64,000 nucleotides of DNA from Polynucleobacter sp. AP-Melu-500A-A1 (GTDB lineage Bacteria; Pseudomonadota; Gammaproteobacteria; Burkholderiales; Burkholderiaceae), in assembly GCF_018882125.1 (NCBI RefSeq), contig NZ_JACVOZ010000004.1:143400-207399 (forward strand), in the 5' to 3' direction. A program made the position numbers and the translations under genes. This document shows, in pieces, positions 26,187 through 35,595 of the stretch (position 1 is the first letter of the stretch; the number at the start of each line of letters is the position of its first letter). The notes beneath the pieces are model-generated. The model was not told the origin of the DNA. It did not search any database and worked only from the letters and a program-made list of their open reading frames with translations.

Positions 26187-26966
26187 ATGCCTACAATTCT
26201 AAGTACCCTCCTATTAGTATTAGTAATCTTTCTGGTGAGTACTTTAGTTCTATTTTTTATAGTTCAAAAATATTTATCCTTTTTTAAATTTGAAAATAAT
26301 GGTTACCCAGCAATTTTTTCATTCGCAATTGGCACGACTTTTGGATTGACCTTAGCTTTTATTTGCGTCTCTACATGGCAAAATTACAATCACATCGATT
26401 CTGTAGTTTCAAAAGAGGCTACAACGCTTACTACTATTTACAGAACATTGGATGCTTTCAAGCCAGAATTTAGAGATCCCAGTGCTAAGCTTCTGACTGG
26501 ATATGCAAAAAAAGTCATTACGCAAGAGTGGCCGTTGATGTCAAAAAGCCAATTTGATCACGATGCTTACAATGATTTCCATCAGTTTCAGATTCGCTTA
26601 CTTCACCATATCCCACTGAATAATGCCGAGATGGCTGCGCAGCAGGAGGAGCTCAGATTAATATCGGAATATTACGCACTGCGCTTAGAGCGTATTACCA
26701 GCGCAAAGTCAGCCTTAGATCACTCCATGATGTTGACTTTAGGGCTCGGCGCCCTCATCTTTATTTTTTATCAATGTCTTCATGCCATGCCAGGAAAGCG
26801 TCAGCATCTAGTAATGATTTCTTTACTCTCCATATCTATTGGATTAATTTTCTTTTTAATTCTTAGTTACAACACTCCATTTTCGGGTCCCAATGCCATT
26901 TCTCCAGAGGCATTAAGTAAGGCACTTGAGTTATGGCAGATTGATTCAGCTGTGCCGCTGCGCTAA
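26187..26966 (+). CDS. DUF4239-family membrane protein (bestrophin-like)
   Basis: The protein has 259 residues with an N-terminal transmembrane helix, a second near residue 45, and two more at about 190 and 215. Between them is a soluble helical region containing SVVSKEATTLTTIYRTLDAF and YYALRLERITSAKSALDH. This arrangement, with the E-A-x-x-L-x-x-I/L-Y-R pattern after the second helix, matches DUF4239, a group with a bestrophin-like fold. Its function is unknown. It is 31 bp upstream of mqo in the same direction, but the short palindrome between them suggests mqo may have its own promoter. Confidence 0.7.
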   Translation: MPTILSTLLLVLVIFLVSTLVLFFIVQKYLSFFKFENNGYPAIFSFAIGTTFGLTLAFICVSTWQNYNHIDSVVSKEATTLTTIYRTLDAFKPEFRDPSAKLLTGYAKKVITQEWPLMSKSQFDHDAYNDFHQFQIRLLHHIPLNNAEMAAQQEELRLISEYYALRLERITSAKSALDHSMMLTLGLGALIFIFYQCLHAMPGKRQHLVMISLLSISIGLIFFLILSYNTPFSGPNAISPEALSKALELWQIDSAVPLR

Positions 26967-26969
26967 GCT

Positions 26970-26987
26970 TTACTAAAACTTTAGTAA
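26970..26987. promoter_or_regulatory. short palindrome before mqo
   Basis: TTACTAAA-AC-TTTAGTAA lies between the DUF4239 stop and the mqo start and overlaps the mqo Shine-Dalgarno region (AAGGGA). It could be an operator or a small hairpin that covers the ribosome binding site. Confidence 0.35.
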
Positions 26988-26997
26988 GGGACTTTAA

Positions 26998-28500
26998 TTG
27001 AGTAATCAGCAAGACATCACTGAAGTGGATTGCGCATTGGTTGGCGCAGGAATTATGAGCACTACTTTAGGCGTCTTCTTGAAGGAGCTTGCTCCAGATC
27101 TCACAATTGAGTTAATAGAAACACTAGAGCATGAAGCACTAGAAAGTTCAAACAGCTGGAATAATGCTGGTACTGGTCACGCAGCAAACTGTGAACTGAA
27201 TTACACCCCCTTGCAGCCGGATGGGAGTGTCGATATCTCTAAGGCTCTAGAGGTAAATACCGAGTTTGATCTTTCAAGACAATTTTGGTCCTATCTTATC
27301 CAAAAAGGTGCAATTAAAGATCCCAGTACTTTTATTCATCCAGTGCCCCATATGAGCTTTGTGCAGGGTGATGAACATGTCAGTTTTCTAAAAAAACGCC
27401 ATGCTGCAATGAGTGCACACCATTGTTTTCGAGGGATGGAGTATTCGGAGGATCCTGCTCAAATTGCACAGTGGACACCGCTGGTAATGCGGGGCAGAAA
27501 TCCTAAGGAAAAGATCGCAGCTACTCGAATTATTAGTGGCGCTGATATGAGCTATAGCTCATTAACATCGAAATTATTGATGTACTTAAAAACGCTTAGT
27601 GGGTTTAAAGTTTCTTTTTTGGAGAAGGTGACTCATTTAAATCGCAACCCCGATGGTCGATGGTATCTCACTATTAGAAACCAAGGTACCGGAAATACGC
27701 GGCTTATTAAAGCGAAATTTGTATTCTTAGGTGCCGGTGGGGCAGCATTAACCTTGTTGCAGAAGTCAGAAATTCCGGAGGCAGTTGGTTATGCTGGTTT
27801 TCCAGTGGGGGGAATCTGGTTACGATGTGATGATCAGGCGATTGTCAGCCAGCACGAAGCTAAAGTCTATGGCATGGCATCCGTAGGATCTCCCCCAATG
27901 TCTGTTCCCCATCTGGATACACGAATTATTGATGGAAAGCGATCCCTTCTTTTTGGGCCCTATGCTGGTTTTTCTACCAAGTTTCTTAAGCAAGGTTCCT
28001 ATCTCGATTTATTCAAATCGATTCGCTTGGGAAATATCATTCCACTTGTGGCTGTTGGACTCAGCAATTTTTCTCTAGTGACGTATTTAGTAAAACAAGT
28101 ACTCCAAAGCAAAAATGCACGCTTTGATAGCCTAAGAGATTTTTATCCTCATGTTGATTCAAAGAATTGGTATGAAGAAACCGCAGGTCAACGGGTGCAA
28201 ATTATCAAAAAAGACCCGAAGAAGATAGGAATACTGGAGTTTGGTACAGAAATTGTAGAGTCTGCAGATTCTTCTATGGTTGCCTTACTTGGCGCATCGC
28301 CTGGAGCTTCTACTGCGGTTTACATCATGATCAATGTGATTGAGAAGATGGGGCCAACAGGCTTGCTCCCAGATAATTGGAAGCAAAAAATGCAGACTAT
28401 CATTCAGTCGTATGGAGATTCCTTGACTACTAATGAAGCTCTGTGCAATAAAGTGAGGGCTGAAACAGCAGCAGTTTTGGGTCTGCATAATATTGAATAG
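26998..28500 (+). CDS. mqo: malate:quinone oxidoreductase
   Basis: Mqo is a peripheral membrane flavoprotein that oxidises malate to oxaloacetate and passes electrons to quinone, replacing NAD malate dehydrogenase in the TCA cycle. The 500-residue protein has the FAD motif GAGIMS near residue 17, ESSNSWNNAGTGHAANCELNYTP, PVPHMSFVQG, GMASVGSPPMSVPHLDTR and the C-terminal GASPGAST, all typical of the family. Translation begins at TTG with AAGGGA upstream. It is the last gene of a short co-directional pair with the DUF4239 gene. Confidence 0.95.
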   Translation: MSNQQDITEVDCALVGAGIMSTTLGVFLKELAPDLTIELIETLEHEALESSNSWNNAGTGHAANCELNYTPLQPDGSVDISKALEVNTEFDLSRQFWSYLIQKGAIKDPSTFIHPVPHMSFVQGDEHVSFLKKRHAAMSAHHCFRGMEYSEDPAQIAQWTPLVMRGRNPKEKIAATRIISGADMSYSSLTSKLLMYLKTLSGFKVSFLEKVTHLNRNPDGRWYLTIRNQGTGNTRLIKAKFVFLGAGGAALTLLQKSEIPEAVGYAGFPVGGIWLRCDDQAIVSQHEAKVYGMASVGSPPMSVPHLDTRIIDGKRSLLFGPYAGFSTKFLKQGSYLDLFKSIRLGNIIPLVAVGLSNFSLVTYLVKQVLQSKNARFDSLRDFYPHVDSKNWYEETAGQRVQIIKKDPKKIGILEFGTEIVESADSSMVALLGASPGASTAVYIMINVIEKMGPTGLLPDNWKQKMQTIIQSYGDSLTTNEALCNKVRAETAAVLGLHNIE

Positions 28501-28593
28501 TGCACATTGCAAGTGATTGAGGGTGAGTCTCATATTCTTGCCAGTGAAATAAGATACGCTTAGGTTAGGTTTTTAAATTGAAGAAGGTAGTTA

Positions 28594-29274
28594 ATGAACT
28601 TATTTCGTATTCTGGTATTGCTATCGGTAATTCTTAGTGGTGTAGTTAATTCAAAAACAAGCGAAGAACTAAGTTCAAGCGAGTATTCTCGGGTTGAGCT
28701 TGAGGCCTATGCAATTCTACAAACGTTAAATGCAAATCTTCTTGGAAGTAAAAGCGCTACACGGACACTTCAAGCTTGGTGTGAAGATCACCAAATGGCA
28801 GATAACCCAAAAATTATTGCAATACGGGATACAGGTCTCAGTAAAGAAGTTAGCCCAGAAATACGTAAGATGTTACAAGCAACGGCTAGCGATTCCATCG
28901 CATACCGCCGGGTTAAGCTCTATTGTGGAAAGCATGTTTTATCCGAAGCAGATAACTGGTATTTACCTGCACGTTTAACACCTGAAATGAACGCTTTATT
29001 GACTGATACTGATACTCCTTTTGGGGTAGCTGTTCGTGATTTAAATTTTCACCGCCAGACTGAAAAAGTGGACTTACTCTGGCAGCCATTACCAAAAAAT
29101 TGGGAGCAACAGGGACGCATGTTGACCTATCAACAGAGCAATATAACCATTCCAGATTCGGTTTTACAGCATCAAGCAATTTTATTTACCGATCAAAATG
29201 TGCCATTTAGTTATGTCATAGAAACTTACACAAAAGAGATATTCGCATTTCCAGTGACTGACTTTAGAAAATAG
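28594..29274 (+). CDS. secreted protein, chorismate-lyase-like fold suspected
   Basis: A 226-residue protein with a signal peptide (MNLFRILVLLSVILSGVVNS). The central part contains YRRVKLYCGKHVLSEADNWYLPARLTPEM and DTPFGVAVRDL, an order of motifs reminiscent of chorismate pyruvate-lyase (UbiC)/UTRA-like folds. The last 25 residues (LFTDQNVPFSYVIETY) also fit that layout. Chorismate lyases are cytosolic, so an exported relative would have another role. The assignment rests on general pattern only, and the gene could simply be called hypothetical. It stands alone between mqo and a cytochrome gene. Confidence 0.5.
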   Translation: MNLFRILVLLSVILSGVVNSKTSEELSSSEYSRVELEAYAILQTLNANLLGSKSATRTLQAWCEDHQMADNPKIIAIRDTGLSKEVSPEIRKMLQATASDSIAYRRVKLYCGKHVLSEADNWYLPARLTPEMNALLTDTDTPFGVAVRDLNFHRQTEKVDLLWQPLPKNWEQQGRMLTYQQSNITIPDSVLQHQAILFTDQNVPFSYVIETYTKEIFAFPVTDFRK

Positions 29275-29317
29275 TGCTGCTTGATATATCAACCTTCCTC
29301 CCATGCCATAATTCCTA

Positions 29318-29836
29318 ATGATTAAATATTCCACCTTAAACAAACTCTTTTTGATGATTGCAATCTTTTTTGGATTGCAATGTAACGTATATGCATCGCA
29401 GGATGCCGTGGCCAATGGGGAATACATTGTTAGGATTACAGGCTGCAATGATTGTCATACGCCTGGATATGCAGAGAAGGGTGGAAATGTTCCAACTAGT
29501 CAATGGCTCACTGGTAATGCAATTGGCTTTAAGGGTCCCTGGGGAGTTTCTTATCCTGCGAACTTACGCTTATTAATGCAGAATTTAACTGAGGATCAAT
29601 GGGTTAATTTTGCTAAAAATTTAAAGGCTAGGCCTCCTATGCCTTGGTTTACGCTACACATGATGTCTGAGCCCCATTTACGTGATATCCATCAATTTGT
29701 AAGGTCCCTTGGACCTGCAGGCGTGCTGCCACCCAATTTTGTTCCGCCTGGAGCTGTAATCAAAACGAAATATATTGATTTTGTACCTACCTCAGCTAAT
29801 CACTGGAGCGGTTTTTCTCATATAACGCCTAAGTAG
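29318..29836 (+). CDS. exported mono-haem cytochrome c-like protein
   Basis: After a signal peptide ending near VYA|SQ the protein has one haem c site, CNDCH at residues 43-47, preceded by GEYIVRITG, as in class I cytochromes. The sequence after it, HTPGYAEKGGNVP through PWFTLHMMSEPHLRDIHQFVRSLGP, provides a helix and a Met (MPWF or HMM) that could be the second axial ligand. At 172 residues it is larger than a simple cytochrome c and resembles haem domains of alcohol dehydrogenase cytochrome subunits. No clear Shine-Dalgarno sequence precedes the ATG. It opens a region rich in cytochromes. Confidence 0.78.
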   Translation: MIKYSTLNKLFLMIAIFFGLQCNVYASQDAVANGEYIVRITGCNDCHTPGYAEKGGNVPTSQWLTGNAIGFKGPWGVSYPANLRLLMQNLTEDQWVNFAKNLKARPPMPWFTLHMMSEPHLRDIHQFVRSLGPAGVLPPNFVPPGAVIKTKYIDFVPTSANHWSGFSHITPK

Positions 29837-29976
29837 ATAGCTGATAGGTCGTAGGTAATGGGGCGACTCCTATACAGCCCTATGGTTGATGGGTCAGTGG
29901 GATTGATTTTTACGAAAGTCCCAAGCTATACTTTAATTTCATCAATATTTACCATATTTAATACACTGGAGAAAAA

Positions 29977-30516
29977 ATGTATTTATCAAAGCGCATCACA
30001 CTAGCAGCTTCACTTTGCTTAATGGGATTGTTAACTGCTTGTGTTACACAGCAAAGCTATAACTCACTTGATCAAGCCTATTCTCAATTGCAGCAAGCCT
30101 ACCAAGGTGATGAAGTTGAGATTCGCCAACTTCAAGGTGAACTCAAAATCACTATTAAAGACAAAATTCTATTTCCTGAAGGTGGCTTCAAATTAGATTC
30201 CAAAGCAGATCAAGTGTTGAAAAAAATGGCCCCAACACTTTCTGGCTTCAAAAATACTAAAGTGGTTGTGCGCGGCTATACCGATGATGTTGGTATTGGT
30301 CCTCAATTACGCAATCAAGGAATTACTACTAACCTCGATTTGTCATCCAAAAGAGCTGACAACGTAGTAGATTATTTAATTCGCCAAGGTGTTGATAAGA
30401 ATTTGATTTCTGCTCAAGGCATGGGGGATACCAATCCAGTAGCCTCTAATGCAACGCCTGATGGCAGAGCGCAAAATCGTCGTATTGAGGTAGCTCTTAT
30501 TGGCCCTGGTAATTAA
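29977..30516 (+). CDS. OmpA-family lipoprotein
   Basis: The N-terminus is a lipoprotein signal with lipobox LLTAC (Cys22). A short helical linker follows, rich in Gln and Leu, and then an OmpA C-terminal peptidoglycan-binding domain (KILFPEGGFKLDSKADQVLKKM, VVRGYTDDVG, SSKRADNVVDYLIRQGV, NRRIEVALIGPGN). The arginine and aspartate that contact diaminopimelate are present. It probably anchors the outer membrane to the cell wall. A strong GGAG precedes the ATG. The downstream lipoprotein gene starts 26 bp later. Confidence 0.9.
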   Translation: MYLSKRITLAASLCLMGLLTACVTQQSYNSLDQAYSQLQQAYQGDEVEIRQLQGELKITIKDKILFPEGGFKLDSKADQVLKKMAPTLSGFKNTKVVVRGYTDDVGIGPQLRNQGITTNLDLSSKRADNVVDYLIRQGVDKNLISAQGMGDTNPVASNATPDGRAQNRRIEVALIGPGN

Positions 30517-30542
30517 TCTGTAATTCTTTGATTGGATAAAAA

Positions 30543-30941
30543 ATGACTCATTTTTTCAAATTAACTGTCGTAGCAATTTTTGCATTCATCTTGGCTGCTT
30601 GTGCTGGGACTCCTGATGTAAAGACTTCATCAGCTGACTTCATTAAGGTAAACAATGGAATTTTGACCAGCAGCTATGGCAAGACTGTTTATACCTTTGA
30701 TAAGGATCAGGCTGGTTCAGGCAAATCGGAATGTGTAATGACCTGTGCTGATAACTGGCCACCGGTATATGTAGAGCCAGCAATTAAGCTATCCGGTGAT
30801 TTTTCTATCGTTAATCGCAATGATGGTCAAAAGCAGCTTGCCTATAAAGGAAAGCCACTTTACTTTTTTGCTAAAGATATGAACCCAGGGGATAAGACTG
30901 GTGATAACGTGAATAACGTTTGGCACGTAGTAGCGCCATAA
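30543..30941 (+). CDS. small lipoprotein with COG4315-type repeats
   Basis: The protein has 132 residues with a lipobox LAAC (Cys20). The mature part contains the predicted-lipoprotein pattern of two related segments: LTSSYGKTVYTFDKDQAGSGKSEC-x3-CADNWPPV and KQLAYKGKPLYFFAKDMNPGDKTGD, ending VNNVWHVV. Two cysteines around VMT could form a disulfide. This family is widespread and of unknown function, often found beside envelope or redox genes. It is probably co-transcribed with the OmpA-like gene and is followed by a strong terminator. Confidence 0.82.
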   Translation: MTHFFKLTVVAIFAFILAACAGTPDVKTSSADFIKVNNGILTSSYGKTVYTFDKDQAGSGKSECVMTCADNWPPVYVEPAIKLSGDFSIVNRNDGQKQLAYKGKPLYFFAKDMNPGDKTGDNVNNVWHVVAP

Positions 30942-30979
30942 ATGTATTAAGGGATTAGTGTCCTTACGGGCATACCTAC

Positions 30980-31017
30980 AAAAGCCGCTCACGTGAATAA
31001 CGTCAGCGGCTTTTCTT
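30980..31017 (+). terminator. rho-independent terminator
   Basis: AAAAGCCGCT and AGCGGCTTTT pair perfectly, with an inner ACGT/ACGT extension, followed by TTTTCTTTT. It ends the OmpA-like/COG4315 lipoprotein unit. Confidence 0.85.
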
Positions 31018-31177
31018 TTGTCAAAAGGTTGCTGGTGTCTTACAAGTAAGCGTATACCCTAGGATCTGATGTCAATAGATTATTATTGACTATGAAATAT
31101 TGAAGTAATTCATGTAAATTAAAAATTTGCCATCATCCCATCCAAGCATTTGTAATATCTAACCTATAGAAATATTT

Positions 31178-32302
31178 ATGAAAAAAATTGCTAGTCTCGT
31201 GCTTTCAGCTTCTCTTGTTCTTTCTTCTATGGGCAATGCTATCGCTTGTACTGCCCTTATGGTGACAGATGTCAGTGGAAAAGCCTATTACGGACGCACC
31301 ATGGAGCTGCCTTATACGCTTCCTATGCCATCTTCTTTAACCTATCTACCAGCGGCGACTAAAGTAGAGTCAGTTACATCCACTGGTACTAAAGGTATGA
31401 CTTTTAGTACTAAATATGCAATTTTAGCTATGACTGCCGCTATGGTTAACGGGGCAAAACTCCCGATAGTATTAGATGGGATGAACGATCAAGGCTTGAG
31501 TTTTTCAGCTAACGCAATGCTCCCATCATCTGCGCCACCTGTAGGAAATGATCCAGCAAAAATATTGTCTGCAAATGATTTCGGAACTTGGATTTTGGGA
31601 AATCATAAAACAGTAGCTGAATTGAAGGCTTCAATGCTAAGTGATAACACTGAATTTTGGCTACCACCAACTGCATTTTTAGGTAATTTAGCAATGCCAC
31701 TGCATTACGCCATTTTTGATAAAGCGGGTAATGGTCTTGTCATTGAATTTGTGAACAATAAAAAGAATGTCTATGACAACCCTGTTAATGTGATGACCAA
31801 TCTTCCTGAATTTCCTTGGCATCTCACGAATCTAAATAACTATACGCAAACTAATGTGAATAAGAACTCTGGGCAACTGGGCAAGCTCAAACTGCAAACT
31901 GCAGATGCTGGTATTGCATTGACAGCATTACCTTCTTCACAAACTGCTACAGGTCGTTTTGTAAAGGCAGCGTTTTACACAAACTATGTTCAAAAGGGTA
32001 AAACACCTGATGAAGCTATCAATTTATTGGCGCATATTATGAATAATTTTGATAGGCCTAATGATCTCACTGTAGACCCTGCTGGTTCTGTTGGTGACGG
32101 GGGAAAAGCTACCGCTACTTCCAGTGAAGTAACCCAATGGACAACGATGGGAGATCTTGCGGGTGGTAAGTTGTATGTTAGATCCATTAATGCGCTAAAT
32201 TGGGCGGTGATTGATATGGCAAAACTCAAAAACATAACTCAAGTCAAATCTATTTCGACCTATCAAGTTGATAAGGTTGGTGCAGATGCTTTCCTTAATT
32301 AA
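31178..32302 (+). CDS. secreted Ntn-hydrolase, choloylglycine hydrolase/penicillin V acylase family
   Basis: The Sec signal ends just before ACTALMVTD, leaving Cys24 as the N-terminal catalytic nucleophile, as in linear-amide C-N hydrolases. The next segment, GKAYYGRTMELPY, has the Arg and Glu found in the family, and WILGNHKTVAELKA plus NVMTNLPEFPWHLTNL match its core. Members cleave amides such as conjugated bile salts, penicillin V or acyl-homoserine lactones. In a free-living aquatic bacterium, acylated signals or lipids are more likely targets than bile salts; that is inferred. It stands alone between two terminators. Confidence 0.88.
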   Translation: MKKIASLVLSASLVLSSMGNAIACTALMVTDVSGKAYYGRTMELPYTLPMPSSLTYLPAATKVESVTSTGTKGMTFSTKYAILAMTAAMVNGAKLPIVLDGMNDQGLSFSANAMLPSSAPPVGNDPAKILSANDFGTWILGNHKTVAELKASMLSDNTEFWLPPTAFLGNLAMPLHYAIFDKAGNGLVIEFVNNKKNVYDNPVNVMTNLPEFPWHLTNLNNYTQTNVNKNSGQLGKLKLQTADAGIALTALPSSQTATGRFVKAAFYTNYVQKGKTPDEAINLLAHIMNNFDRPNDLTVDPAGSVGDGGKATATSSEVTQWTTMGDLAGGKLYVRSINALNWAVIDMAKLKNITQVKSISTYQVDKVGADAFLN

Positions 32303-32337
32303 ATTTACCCAATCTAATCAATGGCCTTGAGTCGTCT

Positions 32338-32359
32338 AAACCACCTTCGGGTGGTTTTT
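32338..32359 (+). terminator. rho-independent terminator
   Basis: AAACCACC, a TTCG tetraloop and GGTGGTTT, followed by T residues, 36 bp after the Ntn-hydrolase stop. Confidence 0.85.
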
Positions 32360-32396
32360 ACCATTATTAGGCCTGTAATATTTGGAAATATGACTG

Positions 32397-33197
32397 ATGC
32401 CTATCTGTAGATATTGCCTCTTCCTTGCTCTCATTGGTTTGCATTCAGCTGCAATGGCTCAAACAGTTGATAGCACTATGAGTGAGGCTGCTAAGGCCGG
32501 TCAAAGTATGCAAAATACTTTGTATCCACAGGTTGTTTTGCCACTCTCCTATAACTACAACCAAAAATTAGGTGCGAATAGCTTGTCTCAACAGGCTGAG
32601 TTTTCATTTACCCCCATCATTCCAGTTTCTCTTGGTGGGGATTTGCAGTTGATTGTTAATCCGATGTTCACCTTTAATCGAAATGGCAATGATCAGCAGG
32701 TGACCAACCAAGCTCAGCCCATGCAATTAGCTACTTTTTTTGCGCCAGTATTTGAAAAGTATTTTTATGCCGGTATTGGCCCATATATCCAACTTCCTGC
32801 AACCAATGCCAATAATGGCTCTAAGCAAACTGGGCTTGGGGTCTCAGCTGGAGCATTCTTTACACCAGAACATTGGGTGATAGGTGCGGCAATGTTTAAC
32901 TCATGGGGTGTAGGTGGCGATATGTCTGGCGGCTCAGGGAATATGCTCAATGCCCAGCCAAAAATTTCATATACCACCGATACAGCTTGGACTTATAGTT
33001 TTTCGAGTCAAATTACTTATAACAATATGGCCAAAGCCGTCACAAACCAGCTGACACTCAGTGGTGGCAAAACAATCAATTTTTTTGGATATCACGCAAA
33101 CATTCAGGCTGGTCCAACCTATATGGTTACTACAACACCAACAAGCGCAAAAGGCTTTGGTGGGCTCCTGGCTTTAACGGTACTTCTCCCTAAGTAA
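32397..33197 (+). CDS. outer-membrane beta-barrel protein
   Basis: A 266-residue protein with a signal peptide (SAAMA|QTVD). The mature part is a series of amphipathic strands such as PLSYNYNQKLG, LGGDLQLIVNPMFTF and HANIQAGPTYMVTT, ending LLALTVLLPK. It resembles transporter-type barrels of the phenol-degradation meta-pathway group. The length suggests 10-12 strands. It lies just upstream of the cytochrome-porin gene in the same direction, 117 bp apart. It may help solute or electron movement across the outer membrane, but no specific role is shown. Confidence 0.68.
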   Translation: MPICRYCLFLALIGLHSAAMAQTVDSTMSEAAKAGQSMQNTLYPQVVLPLSYNYNQKLGANSLSQQAEFSFTPIIPVSLGGDLQLIVNPMFTFNRNGNDQQVTNQAQPMQLATFFAPVFEKYFYAGIGPYIQLPATNANNGSKQTGLGVSAGAFFTPEHWVIGAAMFNSWGVGGDMSGGSGNMLNAQPKISYTTDTAWTYSFSSQITYNNMAKAVTNQLTLSGGKTINFFGYHANIQAGPTYMVTTTPTSAKGFGGLLALTVLLPK

Positions 33198-33314
33198 TGG
33201 GGGTGATCCTCTTAATGGCAATGTAATCCAAATGATATATAGTGAACTCTAGTAATAACTGCTTGCGGAATGTTGTCGTATTTCACATGCTGTTGAATAC
33301 TTTAAATACTAAAT

Positions 33315-34757
33315 TTGTACATCTTGAAAACCTTTAAAACGCTTACTGTCCTACTGTTTGGCTCGCTTCTCTACTGTGTAAGTTTTCATGATGCAGAAGC
33401 ATTGCCAATGTTTTCTCGTCAAACTGGTCAAAATTGTGTCGCTTGTCATGCTGGTGGTCAATACCCTGAACTAACGCCTTATGGACGTTACTTTAAATTA
33501 ACGGCTTATACGCTGGGTGAGCGAAGCAATGTACCTGTTTCTATTCAGTTTGTGGGCGGCGCTGCTACGAGTACCAATGGAAACAATGGCACGGGTCAAG
33601 TGCACCAAAGCGGCAAGTTAGAGCCTAACTATCTTTTCTTGGATGTGGGTGGAAAGATCACCGATAACATTGGTGCATTTAGTCAGTGGTACTACGCCAT
33701 TGATGAGCAAGTCAGTGGTAAGGGAAATATTCCCAATCAAAATCAGTTCGCAGCAGATATACAGGATTGGCGCTACGCAGATCACTATGTTGGAGCTAGT
33801 GTAGATGTCATCAAAGATTTTATTTGGGGGGCATCTCTCAATAACTACGCTGGCGCTACTGATGTCTGGAATTCATCTCCCATGTGGATGTATCCCTATA
33901 TGGGCTCTACCAGAAACTATTCCACCTATGGGCTACCATACAACACCAGGCTTTCTGCCTACTCTGTTCACAATCCAGGTTACGGTGTCTATGGCTATGT
34001 AAATAAGAATTTTTATGGAGAAGTGGATCTCTACCAGTCAGGTGGCTCGGGTGCACTCTCATGGATGACCTATCCCGCGTCTAATAGCAATCCTAATAGT
34101 GCTCCCGTCTACCTTCAAGGTGTCAATCCTTATTTCCGGTTTGCATATCAAAGTGATGAACATGAAGGACATAATTGGATGCTTGGCGTTTTAGGTGCCA
34201 ACATTAATCAATACTCCAGTTGTAATACCGTAGCTGATAGCAGTAGTTATAGAGGTGCTACACCTAGTTGTAGTGGTCCCGTGAATTCGCCTGCCCTAAG
34301 TGCAGGAACAGTGAAGTATCAAGATAGGGCGATTGATGGACAGTATCAATATTTAGTGGATCCTCATACAGTGACCGCGCAATTTCGCTACACAAAAGAA
34401 AATATCTCCGACCCTACGGGCATTCTGTATAGCAACGCTACTAATAAAACCAATTCCTTTCTGTCCAAGGTTAGCTATGTCTATAACGCCACCTATGGAG
34501 CAGCTCTAGCATTTCAAAATATTACTGGAACGGCAGATGCGCATTATGGTACTAATGCGGTATCTGGAGCAGCCTTAAATCCAAACTCAACAGCCTGGAT
34601 TCCATCCATTTGGTATCAGCCATTACAAAATTTGCGCATTACTTATCAGTACACTGCGTTTACCAAATATAACGGTGGAACAATTAATTACAACGGAGCC
34701 GGAACAAATGCGAGTGCAAATAATGCGAGCTGGCTCTATTTATGGTTGGCAATGTAA
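33315..34757 (+). CDS. fused mono-haem cytochrome-porin, Cyc2-like
   Basis: The protein has an N-terminal signal, then ALPMFSRQTGQNCVACHAGG with a single haem c site (CVACH, residues 41-45) and PELTPYGRYFKLTAYTLG. About 400 residues of strand-rich sequence follow, with frequent Tyr and Trp, ending in WLYLWLAM. This order, one small cytochrome fused to an outer-membrane barrel, and the FxRQTG before the haem, match the Cyc2 family, whose characterised members oxidise Fe(II) at the cell surface. Many homologues outside iron oxidisers are simply called cytochrome c, so Fe(II) is not proven. The start is uncertain (TTG at 33315 or 33324). It overlaps the next cytochrome gene by 1 bp. Confidence 0.78.
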   Translation: MYILKTFKTLTVLLFGSLLYCVSFHDAEALPMFSRQTGQNCVACHAGGQYPELTPYGRYFKLTAYTLGERSNVPVSIQFVGGAATSTNGNNGTGQVHQSGKLEPNYLFLDVGGKITDNIGAFSQWYYAIDEQVSGKGNIPNQNQFAADIQDWRYADHYVGASVDVIKDFIWGASLNNYAGATDVWNSSPMWMYPYMGSTRNYSTYGLPYNTRLSAYSVHNPGYGVYGYVNKNFYGEVDLYQSGGSGALSWMTYPASNSNPNSAPVYLQGVNPYFRFAYQSDEHEGHNWMLGVLGANINQYSSCNTVADSSSYRGATPSCSGPVNSPALSAGTVKYQDRAIDGQYQYLVDPHTVTAQFRYTKENISDPTGILYSNATNKTNSFLSKVSYVYNATYGAALAFQNITGTADAHYGTNAVSGAALNPNSTAWIPSIWYQPLQNLRITYQYTAFTKYNGGTINYNGAGTNASANNASWLYLWLAM

Positions 34758-35518
34758 TGAAGACAATTTCCAAGACCATGAATTTCTCTAGAGTCATCTC
34801 CCTAGCCATTCTTCTGCCGGTAGTCATCTTGGCAGGTTGCACCTATTTCAATAACATTCCTCCCGTGACTACCCTAGAAAATCCAACCAGGAGCAGAACG
34901 CTTGGTGATTATGAGGTTGCAGGTAATGTACTAGCAGTGCAAGTATGTGCAGCTTGTCATGGTGTTAATGGGCAATCACAATCACCAATGGTTCCTAATC
35001 TTGCTGGTCAGCAAAAGGATTATCTAGTAAATCAGCTGCAGGATTACCGTGATCAGACTAGGAGTAATAAATATGGTGTGCAGTTTATGTGGGGTATGGC
35101 TCGCTCATTAACGAATAAACAAATCCAAGGATTGGCAGATTATTTTTCTAAGCTCCCCCCTAAACAAGCTGCAACTCATACTGGAGATGCTTCTATATTA
35201 GCGCGTGGCAAAGAAATTTTCGAGAATGGAATTCCTGCGCAAGGCGTTGTTCAATGCAATTCTTGTCATGGCCCCAAAGGGGAGGGTATGGCAACTTTCC
35301 CGAGAATTGCTGGTCAGCATGCTTATTATTTAATTCAACAGCTTAATGTTTGGAAGGAGCCAGCCCATAAGGAATTTATGGAAGTTGGTGGCAATACTTG
35401 GGCGCCTCGAACCATTACCTTTGCTCGGCCACATGGTGAATTAATGGTGAATGAAGAGAGAAATCTCTCCGAAGCAGATGCCCAGGCTGTCGCTATTTAT
35501 CTAAGTACTCTTAAATAG
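34757..35518 (+). CDS. di-haem cytochrome c4-like lipoprotein
   Basis: The ATG overlaps the stop of the cytochrome-porin gene (TAATG). The signal ends in ILAGC, so Cys28 is probably lipidated. Two cytochrome c domains follow: CAACH at 64-68 with PNLAGQQKDYLVNQLQDYR, and CNSCH at 167-171 with PRIAGQHAYYLIQQL. The paired AGQ...Y motif is typical of cytochrome c4. Overlap with the cytochrome-porin suggests that this protein accepts its electrons in the periplasm, as small cytochromes do for Cyc2. An alternative is electron supply to an oxidase. Confidence 0.87.
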   Translation: MKTISKTMNFSRVISLAILLPVVILAGCTYFNNIPPVTTLENPTRSRTLGDYEVAGNVLAVQVCAACHGVNGQSQSPMVPNLAGQQKDYLVNQLQDYRDQTRSNKYGVQFMWGMARSLTNKQIQGLADYFSKLPPKQAATHTGDASILARGKEIFENGIPAQGVVQCNSCHGPKGEGMATFPRIAGQHAYYLIQQLNVWKEPAHKEFMEVGGNTWAPRTITFARPHGELMVNEERNLSEADAQAVAIYLSTLK

Positions 35519-35595
35519 CTTAAATGGAAAGAGTTATTCATAAAACTCAGTTAAGATATTTCGTAATTCATTTTTGGATAAAGAATAATCAAATC

